A stretch of DNA of 35,641 nt from Pleurotus ostreatus/Saccharomyces cerevisiae fusant (lineage: Eukaryota > Opisthokonta): positions 1 to 35,641 of the forward strand of contig JAMQCK010000227.1 of the NCBI GenBank assembly GCA_024196135.1, given 5' to 3'. Position numbers and translations under genes: made by a program. Positions 22,052 to 31,662 of this stretch are shown here, in pieces. Numbering within the stretch: the stretch's first letter is position 1; each line of letters opens with the position of its first letter. The notes beneath the pieces were generated by a model. It was given only the letters and a program-made list of their open reading frames with translations, ran no database searches and was not told the origin of the DNA.

Positions 22052-25000
22052 CTAGTTGGATACAGTGCCCGTCAAGCGAATGTCCCTGCTGCTCGCGCCG
22101 ATGGAGATTGTGGCATCACCGGATGGCACGACCCAGCTCTGGGACACGACATCCCAGATGCTTAGGTCGTAGCGCGTCAGGGAGAGGGTCACATCAGCGG
22201 TCTCTCCAGGGGCGACGAATACACTCTCGAAGCCCTTGAGATTGAGTGGCGCGCTGCCCGCGGACTCGGGGAAGGTCACATAGAGTTGCGGAATCTGTAA
22301 GAAGTACATTAGTTGGGCAGAGCTCACAAATGCGGCAAGCAACATACCTCGTGTCCCGCAACCTCGCCCGTGTTCTCTACCGTGAAAGTGACCGTCACCA
22401 CAGGCTCATGCAGCCACGGGTCGAGGGAGGAGCCGGGGCCCGTCGGCGGGCTCTGGTCCGACGCCGCACTGCCCTCAATCGCCAGGTTGTCGTACTCGAA
22501 CGTCGTGTACGAGAGCCCGAAGCCGAATTCGTACCGGGGCTCGATGCCATTGGCGTCAAAGTGACGATAGTCGACGAGGAGACCCTCCGAGTAGTCGATG
22601 TCCGGCACCTGCGCGCTCGATTCGTAGAGCACTTGCGCGGGGTAATCGTCCGCGGACTTGGCAATCGTGTACGGGAGACGGCCACTGAAGGACAATTAAA
22701 GCAGTCTGTCTGAGATTTGCATCGATGCGTACCTCGGGTTGTATGCACCATAGAGGATGTCAGCGATAGAGTTGCCGGCTTCCTGCCCAGGAAGACCGCT
22801 CCAGACCACGGCCTTGACTGTGATGGGGGTCAGGAGATTTGATAGAACATGACACTGCATGAGCGTACCATTCGGGTGCTCAATCCACGCCTCCGTGATG
22901 ATAGCGCCGACCGTGTTCACAGCGACGATGGTGTTCTCGTTGGCGTCCGCGACAGCTTGGACAAGCGCATCCTGGAGAAGACAAGAATATCAGGATCGCT
23001 CCTTACAATCGTGCAGAAAGCAAGCCTACTTACCCCGTCATGCCAGGCAAGCAAATCATTCCGGTCGCCGGCGTTGCCCTCAACAGTGAGATATCCTTCC
23101 CCCGAGTCCGCTGCCGAGATCGTCAGTTTGGGGAAAAGGCAACTCTGTATGTATACCCACATGAGATGAATACAATAGCGACGTCAGCAGCGGCAGCGAT
23201 CTCTGCGGCGCGGTCCGTATCGCTGTCGCTAAGCGAGGAGGTGACAGTTGTGCCGTCCTCCGCCGCGCGCGCCGTGATCGCGTCGAGAGGCTGGGTATGG
23301 TCTCAGCGCCGTCACATACTCCATTGAGCGAGTATACGCACCGTGATCAAGTACGGGAACTCCGCCGTCCCGCTTCCCCAACCCACCGCCAGCACACCAT
23401 CGTTGCAGGAGCGATCGACGCAGCCGTTGATGCCCTGCGAGTTGTTGCCGGCGCCGTTACCAATGATAGCGATGCTGCCTGGGGCGGAGAGAGGGAGGGT
23501 TCCATTCTCGTTCTTGAGGAGGATTGTTGAAGCGTCGGCGATCTCGCGGATGAGGCTACGAGGGAATGTTAAGCGGCGTCCTCCTCGCGAGCCTTCAAAA
23601 TAACCATGAGCTCACCTCGCATGGTCAGCCTGCACATCGACGTGGAGGTTCCTGGGGTCATTCAGGTCCCAAGCCCAGATGTTGGTCTCAGGGTAGCCCT
23701 CGTCCTGCCCGAGCAGGTACCAGGCAGCCAGGATGCGGAGAGCCATGTCGGAGACGCGGTCCTCGGGGACGTCGCCGCTGTTGACGGCGTCGATGAGCGC
23801 CTGGCCGAAGTATGTGGTGTTCGAGCCGAAGGTGATGTCGCCGGGCATGGTCATCTGAGATGTCCCTCAATAGAATGCACACAAAATCAGCTTTACTACG
23901 TACGTCCAGGCCGAAGTTGACTGCAAGCGTCGAGTGCGTAGCCCCCCAGTCGGACTGGATGTCTGTTGCGTTCGGTCAGCAGCATGCTCGGCTTGAAGGT
24001 ATCTAGAAAATACTGACAGCCCGGGTAGCCCCATTCGCCCTTCACGATGTCGTTCAGCATCTTGTCGTTCTCGCAGGACCAGGATCCGTTGACTGCCTCG
24101 TGTTAGTATGCTACCCCAAAGTAGCACTCGCTGAACGCACTCTGGTCTGGAAGATGTCAGCGTTAGCACCAATGCAATGGAAATAGATCATCACTTACTG
24201 TAGCTGCACATGAAGGACGCTACGTTGGCCTGCGCACTCTTCAGGAACTATTCAACAGTCAGTACGAGCGAGATGCGGAGCGTGACGAGGCCCTCACAGG
24301 CGCAAGGTAGATCTCATGCTGGGCACTGTAGATGAGCCCGTGATGAGTCTTCGCTCCCCCAGGAATCATAACCACGTACCGGTCGTCAACATTCGAGGAG
24401 CTGCTCTCGCGGAAGTGCTCCTGGTCGTTGTTGATAAAGTGCTTCGCCGAGCCCTGGACGCCAACGCTCTGAACGCCGATGATCGTCTCGTAGGAAGCCT
24501 CGCCGGAGAGATACGGGTCCGCGCCGAAGCCTTCCCAGTTGCGCCCTCCTGCCGCGGTGCGCATGATGTTCCTGGGGAAGTATGAGATTTCTGGATGCAC
24601 AATATGTAAGAGAAACGCACATGTCGGGACCAAGGTAGACGTGGATGCCCTTGCCGCGGAACTCCTCGCCAAGAGCGACACCGCGCGCGCGGATGAGAGT
24701 GCGGTTGAACGTCGCGGCCGTGTTGACACCACTGAGAATTATGGTTAATAAGGCCAAGGTAATGGAGTCAGTGAAGGCCGGCTCACGCAGGGAAAGCAGA
24801 GACCTCGCTGGCGTAGCGCACGCCCATAGGGCTATCTGCACACTCGTTAATTTCTTGCTGAGTTTGGGTTAAAAGAATACTGTACCTTGGAGGCAAAGCG
24901 ACGGGTAGTCAATGGTGGGTACGGCGGGCGTGTTTCCGACGCAGGGGCCTGCACTATGATCAGAGACTTGCAAAGGGCATGATGCATATCACACTGACCG

Positions 25001-25500
25001 TTCATCCAACCAATACCGGTCGCGATGTCGACCTTTTCTTGCAGGGAAAGCTGCGCGACAGCATCTGAGGCCTGATAGAATGCGTCAAGGGAAAAATCAG
25101 AAAAAGCAGTGACGGTCTCACCTTGGCATATGCAGCTGACCACTCGTCGTTGAGGACGGGGGTCGCTTCGCGTAGGTAAGTACGGCCCAACGATCTAGAA
25201 TACGGCACACATACGAATTTTCGGCGTCCCGGAGGACGAGGGCTTCGAGGAAGTCGCAGACACGCTCGCGCTGGCCGTGGCAGAGGCCGACGCGCTCGCG
25301 CTTCCAGCACTGGAGACCGCACTGGCAGAAATCGAGAGCGAGACGCTCGACGCCGATGCACTAGCCGAGGTCGCGCTCACTGCGCTGGACGCAAAAGTGG
25401 CAGACGGGTCAGTCGCAGAGGTCGCGGACGCGCTTTCGGTCGGCGCCGCGAGCGCGGCACCACCTAAGGCCAGGACACGGAGGAAGACAGCTGGACGCAT
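22052..25500 (-). CDS. Secreted beta-glucosidase, glycoside hydrolase family 3
   Basis: Twenty exons: 25500-25215, 25165-25122, 25071-24999, 24948-24886, 24835-24787, 24731-24621, 24571-24380, 24325-24298, 24247-24199, 24146-24141, 24092-24018, 23962-23904, 23854-23616, 23555-23342, 23290-23161, 23110-23034, 22971-22869, 22817-22733, 22684-22348 and 22294-22052, giving 820 aa. A signal peptide (MRPAVFLRVLALGGAALAA) is followed by a Ser/Ala-rich linker to about residue 94. GH3 N-domain: GPCVGNTPA, DSPMGVRYA, LGPDMNIMRTAAGGRNWEGF, then KHFINNDQEHFR. Nucleophile Asp330 lies in IQSDWGATHS. The C-domain has DSGEGYLTVEGNAGDRNDL and VVWSGLPGQEAGNS. A fibronectin-III-like end follows (FGFGLSYTTFEY, then TFTVENTGEVAGHE). 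It hydrolyses cellobiose and similar beta-glucosides outside the cell, completing cellulose breakdown. A 6-nt microexon supplies part of SYNQINGSW. Confidence 0.93.
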
Positions 25501-25994
25501 TCTGTACAGCTGTGGGCTCTCACCTTGGGTCTGCTAGCAACACTCCTTCGCCTTATAAGCCCTTGCCAAGGCGGCCAGCCTGGCAACCCAGACCACTCGC
25601 ATACCCAACGAGGGAATTGCGGCTGCACCGAAGCCGGGGAAAACACGGACGACGCGGAGGATCTCTGCGGTGGACGGCGCTCGTGCCGTGAGCCTCACGA
25701 CCCGCGCTGCTTCTCGACAAGGTGCATCGATGCGTCCGCGCGCAACATATCTCCGTTATGTGCGTGGGCGAAGGCCAAGGGTTGGCGCGAGAGGTAAGAG
25801 AAGGCTCAGAACCACGGGCGGCGAACACAATAGCCGTCAGCTGACCGCGACCGTACGCGGTCACGGGCCCAGCGCGTCGGGCGGTCTATATTATCCATCT
25901 ATAGTACACATTAGCGTGTCATAGTGTGTGCGGTTTATACCAGAATGTGAGGAGTGTCTGGATCAATAAATAAATACCCGTAATCCGAAGCCCT
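25501..25994. other. Beta-glucosidase promoter and OSBP 3' UTR
   Basis: A 494-bp spacer between two minus-strand genes. Near 25501 it holds the TATA-like box of the beta-glucosidase gene. CCGGGG at 25634-25639 fits the loose SYGGRG consensus of CreA-type carbon-repressor sites; such matches are common by chance in GC-rich DNA. The stretch at 25890-25980 is AT-rich and probably belongs to the OSBP 3' UTR. No gene seen. Confidence 0.5.
25553..25558 (-). promoter_or_regulatory. TATA-like box of the beta-glucosidase gene
   Basis: The minus strand reads CTTATAAGG, about 55 bp before the ATG at 25500. This spacing suits a TATA-containing, inducible fungal promoter with a short leader. Confidence 0.55.
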
Positions 25995-26008
25995 TCACCA
26001 CAAGGGCT
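25989..26008. repeat. Stem-loop spanning the OSBP stop codon
   Basis: The minus strand reads AGCCCTT-GTGGTG-AAGGGCT: a perfect 7-bp stem with a 6-nt loop. The TGA stop (25997-25995) straddles the loop and the 3' arm. It may be chance or may affect termination or mRNA stability. Confidence 0.5.
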
Positions 26009-28641
26009 CGATATGCGCGCCCTTCCATCCGCGCGCGCGCAGTGGCCAGTACTCGCCAGTGTAAATCCACTCCCCATGAGCGTCCTGCTTGAACCACCGC
26101 GGCTCGCGATCCTCGCCGCGTCGCCGCCTCTCACGCTGCGCCTCCTCCACGCGCAGCTTCTCTGCCTCGGCATCGTCGAGTCTCCCCTCCTCCAACGCGC
26201 GCACATCCGGGCGGAAGCGCGAGTCCGTCGGCGGCAGCGCTGGACGTATATCGTCCGTAATCTCGTTCAGCGTCATCGCAAACGCCGTGAAGCCATAGTA
26301 CTCGTGCGTGTTCTTTGGGTGCGGCGTGATGCGCCAGAGCACGCGGAAATGGCTCTCGTCCGTCGTCTGCGCGAGCTGGTCGTCCCACTTGCCCTCGAGC
26401 TTGCACAGCACCTTGCCCTGCGGGGAGTACACCGTGCCCGCGACCACGTTCCCGCCGCCCCAGTAGCCCGCCTGCTTGAACTCGAGCACGCACTTGCTCC
26501 CGTCCCGATGGTTCTCGATCACCAGATCGCCGACGTGCTCGAGGTACTTCGTCCCCACGACCAAATTGCGCATGAAGGAAGACGGCTTCTTCCTGTTTCG
26601 CCAACGATTAGCCGTCTCGTTCACCGACTGTGCTGCCTTTTTCGCTCACCATTCAAAGTGGTCCTCGCCGATCTTCAGATGCGTACTTCCAATCGGGATG
26701 ATTTCCAAGCTTTTCCCTGCGCTCGGGCATTAGTCGGATGAGTTATGTTGGCGCAAGCGTCCGCCACACACCCCAGAACTTGGTCTTTCCGGCGTTCAGA
26801 CCATAGAGCTCCCAACCCGAGCCCTCTGCGTGGAACGCCATCTCAAGTGGCTGGTGTCGGACTTTCTCCGCAATGAATTTGCTCCGAACATCCTCAAAGG
26901 TCTCGGCCAGCATGGGGTTACTGTGGAAGGATTAATAGGGGATAGAGAAGTGCGTTGAGACTTACAAGCCCTTCCTGCCGGAGCGGTGTCGGGTGTTGGC
27001 GTAGCCGGATACGGCGAATGCAGCAACGAAGGAAAGACGATCTGCGGTCTCGGTAGCTTTCACGGCTTCGTCGAGGAGGCTATGGTATTCCATCTCCTCG
27101 CAAGCACGTTGCAATAACGTAAGAGGTTCGTTGAAGGTGACAGGAAGGGCGATCGTCGAAAGATCCTAGGAGCGGGTCAATTTTGCGTATATGGCGCTGG
27201 TGGCCGTCCCCTACCTTGCCAACACTCTTCTTCAACACGGAGAACAAACTGCCCTCATCACCAACAACCGGAGACGGCAACTGTGTCCGATGCACAACGG
27301 CCTGCTGCCCCATGGGTGCTTCTACCGAGGATTTGCGCGCGGGCTCGTCCTCTATATCCGTATCCATACTACTCCGCGCCGTTTCCTCGTCCTCCGCCTT
27401 CTCCACACTCGAGCTATCCGTCGTGATCTGGCTCGGCTGCGACTCATCGCCCGCCGTCCGAGTGTCCAGAACGAACTCCTCCGCGCCGTCCGCATCGTCC
27501 TCGGCGTCGAACCACTCGAGGCTGCTGCTGGCGGTCGTGGAGCTGGAGAAGCGCTTCGTGCGGCCGTGGGGTACGACCCAGTGCTCGGTCTCGCGCGGGG
27601 AGTCGACGAGCTGCTCCTCGTCCTCCTCGCTCGTCTTGGGGAGCGTGGTGTCGAGGCTGACGGTGGCGGTGAGGAGCTTTGAGAGCGTCGCGTGCTGGTT
27701 CTTGAGCGTGTCGAGTAGGGAGAATACTTGCTGAGCTTCTCCGCTGCTAGGGTCCATGCTCGTTCGAGGCGCGTCTGGTTCTCCCGGTTGCAAGTTGTGG
27801 TTGGCTGCGCGACGTCAGTATGCCGTCGTAAACTCATTCCTAGCAACTTACATTTGGACTTGAAGATGCCAAAGGCGCCTGCCTTGTGGTGCTTGTCCTT
27901 GCCATTGGACTTGACACTGGCATTCTTCTGCATAGCCGTCTCTCCCTTCGAACTTAGCGTCTGCAGGGCAGTTTCGAGTTGTGCGATGGTCTGGTGTTAT
28001 AGATCAGTCTGACGTCGCCATAGCGTAGTTGACTGGAATTACGCACCGAGCCCATTTCTTCTACTACTGCGCTGGACTTGGAGATGTTGACGACTCCCTG
28101 ACGCGCGCTGGCCATGCGAACGCTCATGGATCGCCGTGCTTCAGGGCCCGAGATGAACTTTCTGGGGGAGGGTCAGTCGCGCCCCCCGTCCTGAGGGGAT
28201 GTGCACCAACCTGAATGCAAGCATCCACTGGTTGAAGTCGTCGGTGCTGAGGCACTTGATGTGGAAGGTCGCGGTATTAGAGTCAAGGGTGATGTCCTTC
28301 CGCCCCGGAGTACTCGAGATGGCAGCATGGTGGAGGTCAATGTGGTCGCGGATGGGCTGCCCGGGCTCGAAGGAGTATGCGAGGATGCCGGACTGGTAGA
28401 GCGTGAAGTAGCGCCGCGCGAATCCTGCAGGTGACCTTTAGCGTCAATCCGGCGTCGTGCCATCCCATCACGCACCTTGCATCTTCTTCCTCCGCTTCTT
28501 GAGCACCCAGCCGCTGTGCACGACGGCCTGGCTGGAGGCCGCATTCGCCGCCAGTCCGACCGAGGCGGAGGCGCTAACAGCAGTATGGGAGGGAATGTCG
28601 GTGGAAAGGCGGTTTGCGGCCATGGAGATGCGGTTCGCCAT
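25995..28641 (-). CDS. Oxysterol-binding protein, Osh3-like (PH + FFAT + ORD)
   Basis: Nine exons: 28641-28476, 28424-28211, 28161-28047, 27990-27852, 27804-27215, 27165-26966, 26920-26772, 26716-26650 and 26592-25995, giving 745 aa. A PH domain at about 40-130 (HSGWVLKKRRKKMQG, FARRYFTLYQSGILAYSFEP, DDFNQWMLAFR) suggests phosphoinositide binding. An acidic linker holds a FFAT-like motif, EWFDAED at 308-314, which would bind VAP/Scs2 at the ER. The lipid-binding ORD is at about 409-700: LPVTFNEPLTLLQRACEEMEY, GFNPMLAETFE, YLEHVGDLVIEN, LPPTDSRFRPD, and the PI4P-contacting pattern K692-E696-R700. The family signature EQVSHHPP is changed to EKVRHQPL (493-500). Likely role: lipid transfer or signalling at ER contact sites. 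I chose the ATG at 28641; Met at 28623 is an alternative. No GOLD domain is present, unlike yeast Osh3. Confidence 0.9.
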
Positions 28642-29260
28642 GGTGGCGCAGACGAAAGGAGAGTGACGGCTTCGAGTCGAACGAACGAGTGTGCTTCGCC
28701 AGCGCGGCGAGCGACGAGCAGACAACCTGCGCGCGCCGCGAACTGGCCTCGGTGATGACGCTCGGTCCGGTCCGCACGTTGCCGGCTCGCGTGGCCGCCG
28801 TCATCGCGTTCGGCGACAAGTCCGCAATCGCATCCTTCTCGACGTCTCGCACAGCGACGGGCTCCCTTTCGTATCGGTGCGCACTTGTGCCTCGCGATGG
28901 ACCCTTTGAGGGAGCTGCTTACGCAGGGGTCGATCTATATTACGCGTGTAGAGTAGCACAAGTCTGCTTGCTCAGGATCTCGTTATCTACGCCGATCAGC
29001 CCACTCAAGCGCGCATGCGTCCGCGGTAAGGGACCCGTATTCTAGTCGGTAGCGGCGCATACGACAGCGCGCGCCGCCGCGAGAACCGCTAAGCACCGGC
29101 AGTGACGAAGGACGAATATTTGTTCATCGATAAGTCACCATGGTGTCGTGCCGGCTGATTCAGCGGATAATCGCCAAATACAAAACCCTTCCGCTCCGGC
29201 CCGTTACCATCGCTCCTCTCCTCCTACACCCATCGTCCCTCCCACTACAACATAGAAACA
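28642..29260. promoter_or_regulatory. Bidirectional promoter, OSBP / 6PGDH
   Basis: 619 bp between divergent start codons. On the 6PGDH side a pyrimidine-rich stretch (about 29205-29250) leads into the ATG with A at -3, typical of strongly expressed fungal genes. An 11-bp palindrome is at 29154-29164. Open frames on the plus strand across 28614-29045 run antisense to the first OSBP exon and show no motif. Confidence 0.6.
29154..29164. promoter_or_regulatory. Palindrome GCTGATTCAGC upstream of 6PGDH
   Basis: A perfect 5-bp inverted repeat around a central T, 97 bp before the 6PGDH ATG. The core TGATTCA resembles AP-1/Yap-type bZIP sites. In yeast, oxidative-stress regulators control NADPH-making enzymes, so the link is plausible, but it is inference. 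Confidence 0.4.
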
Positions 29261-31044
29261 ATGGCCACGTACGTCCTCACCCGCCCTGCGCGCTTGAAAC
29301 CTCGCTGATCGTCGCGTAGCGGTGATATCGGTCTTATTGGTTTGGCCGTCATGGTACGAGAGTACCACAACGATCGCCAGCATCGATGACGAATCGCCTC
29401 TCTAGGGCCAAAACCTCATTCTTAACATGAATGACAAGGGCTTCAATGTCGTTGCCTACAACCGTACCACCAGCAAGGTCGACGCCTTCCTCGAGAACGA
29501 GGCCAAGGGTACGTCGCGATAGAACCCTCGCAACCGCTCCCGCGCTGACAGGACGGTCGCAAAGGCACCAACGTTCAGGGCGCCTGGAGCATCGAGGAGC
29601 TTTGCAAGAAGCTGAAGCGCCCTCGCAAGATCATCCTCCTCGTCAAGGCTGGTGCCGCTGTCGACGCTTTCATCGAGCAGCTCGTCCCGCACCTCGAGCA
29701 GGGCGACATCATCATCGACGGTGGCAACTCCCACTTCCCGGACACCAACCGCCGCGTCCGCGAGCTCTCCGCCAAGGGCCTTCTCTTCGTCGGCTCTGGT
29801 GTCTCCGGTGGTGAGGAGGGTGCCCGTCACGGCCCTTCGCTCATGCCCGGTGGCAACCCCGAGGCGTGGCCGCACATCAAGGAGATCTTCCAGAAGGCCT
29901 CCGCTCAGGCGTACGGCGAGCCGTGCTGCGACTGGGTCGGTCCCGAGGGTGCTGGTCACTACGTCAAGATGGTCCACAACGGTATCGAGTACGGTGACAT
30001 GCAGCTCATCTCCGAGGCGTACGACATCCTCAAGCGCGGTCTTGACTTGACCGAGTCTGAGATTGCCGACATCTTCCTCACCTGGAACAAGGGCGTCCTC
30101 GACTCTTTCCTCATCGAGATCACCGCGAACATCCTCAAGTTCAACGACGATGATGGTGTCCCCCTCGTCACCAAGATCCTCGACCAGGCCGGCCAGAAGG
30201 GTACCGGCAAGTGGACCGCCATCGCTGCCCTCGACGCTGGTTCCCCCGTCACTCTCATCGGCGAGGCTGTCTTCGCTCGCTGCCTGTCTGCGCTCAAGGA
30301 GGAGCGTATCCGCGCGTCGAAGGCGATCGCTGGTCCGGCCAAGGAGCCATTCAAGGGCGACAAGAAGCAGTTCATCGACGACCTTGAGCAGGCGCTCTAC
30401 GCCTCCAAGATCATCTCCTACACGCAGGGCTTCATGTTGATGCGTGAGACCGCGAAGGAGGTAAATACATACGCGTTTCTTAGAGCAGATCATAGCTAAC
30501 TTCGATACAGTACAAGTGGGAGCTCAACTACGCCGGCATCGCCAAGATGTGGCGCGGTGGCTGCATCATCAAGGTATGCGCACTCACCGTAAATCAATCG
30601 TTACCGCAGCTGACGTTCCATCCAGTCTGTCTTCCTCAGCGACATCTCGAAGGCCTTCGTCAAGAAGGGCGACCTCGAGTCCCTCCTCTTCGACGAGTTC
30701 TTCAACAACGCGATCGAGAAGGCGCAGCCCGGCTGGCGGCGCGTCGTCGCGCAGGCCGTGCTCTGGGGCATCCCCACCCCCGCCTTCAGCACCGCGCTCG
30801 CGTTCTTCGACGGCTACCGCAGCGAGATCCTGCCCGCGAACCTGCTCCAGGCGCAGCGTGACTACTTCGGCGCGCACACCTTCCGTGTGCTCCCCGGAAA
30901 GGAGAACGAGCGCTTGCAGCCCGGCAAGGATATCCGTATGTTTATTCCGCCTATGTGATAGAGGATAGTCACTCACCGATCCTCACAGACATCAACTGGA
31001 CCGGCCGCGGCGGCAACGTCTCGGCGTCGACGTACATCGCGTAA
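29261..31044 (+). CDS. GND1: 6-phosphogluconate dehydrogenase, decarboxylating
   Basis: Seven exons: 29261-29268, 29320-29353, 29406-29508, 29565-30460, 30511-30573, 30626-30935 and 30989-31044, giving 489 aa, normal for the family. The first exon codes only MA plus two bases. The NADP-binding Rossmann motif GLAVMGQN is followed by NRTTSK, whose Arg/Thr contact the 2'-phosphate. The substrate signature is [15 protein letters not shown]. The catalytic segment is [19 protein letters not shown] (catalytic Lys). The C-terminal tail has [28 protein letters not shown] and NWTGRGG. The enzyme oxidises 6-phosphogluconate to ribulose 5-phosphate and CO2, making NADPH in the cytosolic pentose phosphate pathway. 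Codon use is strongly biased to C-ending codons, as expected for a highly expressed gene. Converges with the F-box gene at 31663. Confidence 0.97.
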
Positions 31045-31662
31045 GCGCCCTCGGACGTACTTCGCGCTGGCGACGTGCATCGTTCGAGCGCATAGCTCGG
31101 CGTGCGCGCGCCGGGGCGCTGGATGCGGCACAACCTATTGACGGGATTATAGACCACGGTTGTATAGGCTTTAGTGAACTCAAGTGTACTTGTTGGCAAG
31201 AAGAAAAAATCGAACTGTACTTTGTACTCTTGCTTGCTTGGGATTTTTGGTCTGTCGCTTGCGTGTCCTGTCGATTGGCTGTTTTGGTCGACTTTCAGCG
31301 CAAGGCGAAGAGCCTTGGTGTAACTCATGGCACGACACGAGGAGGCGCGAGTCCCACACTGCCCACGCGCGGGCCTGATGAAGAGGTGGAGCAAGTATTG
31401 TAGAGTACCATGAGAATATGTAGAGGGGCCCCTGTGCCCAACCACCGAGGGGCGCCCTGCGAGTTCACCGTAGTATCTGCCACGGTCGGTGAAAATCAGA
31501 CCGTCCACCAAAGAGTGGCAGGAGGCGCGTGATATGTACCTGTAATTCTCTCGTGTCCTCACCTAGTACGTCCGCCTGGCCTAGAGCCTTACAGTTTCGA
31601 TACAAGCCCCTCAACCACGTCGATAGCCCACCATTATCCCCTACGCGCATGCTTCCCCCATC
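31045..31662. other. Convergent spacer between 6PGDH and the F-box gene
   Basis: 618 bp between two stop codons on opposite strands. AT-rich around 31140-31280, probably the 6PGDH 3' UTR. A minus-strand open frame (30969-31562) covers much of it, but it has no motif and is partly antisense to 6PGDH exons. No other element seen. Confidence 0.5.

Noticed and set aside
21616..22239. Plus-strand open frame of 207 codons beyond the broken F-box gene
   Set aside because: No motif, composition unlike neighbouring genes, and its end is antisense to the last beta-glucosidase exon.
25970..25980. AATAAATAAAT as a plus-strand polyadenylation signal
   Set aside because: No plus-strand gene ends here, and on the minus strand it is not AATAAA. 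It lies in the OSBP 3' region by composition only.
26013..26741. Plus-strand open frame of 242 codons
   Set aside because: It is antisense to OSBP exons 8 and 9, whose frame, splice sites and ORD motifs are convincing.
29456..30493. Minus-strand open frame of 345 codons
   Set aside because: It is antisense to the large 6PGDH exon. Strong codon bias there removes stops on the opposite strand, and it carries no domain.
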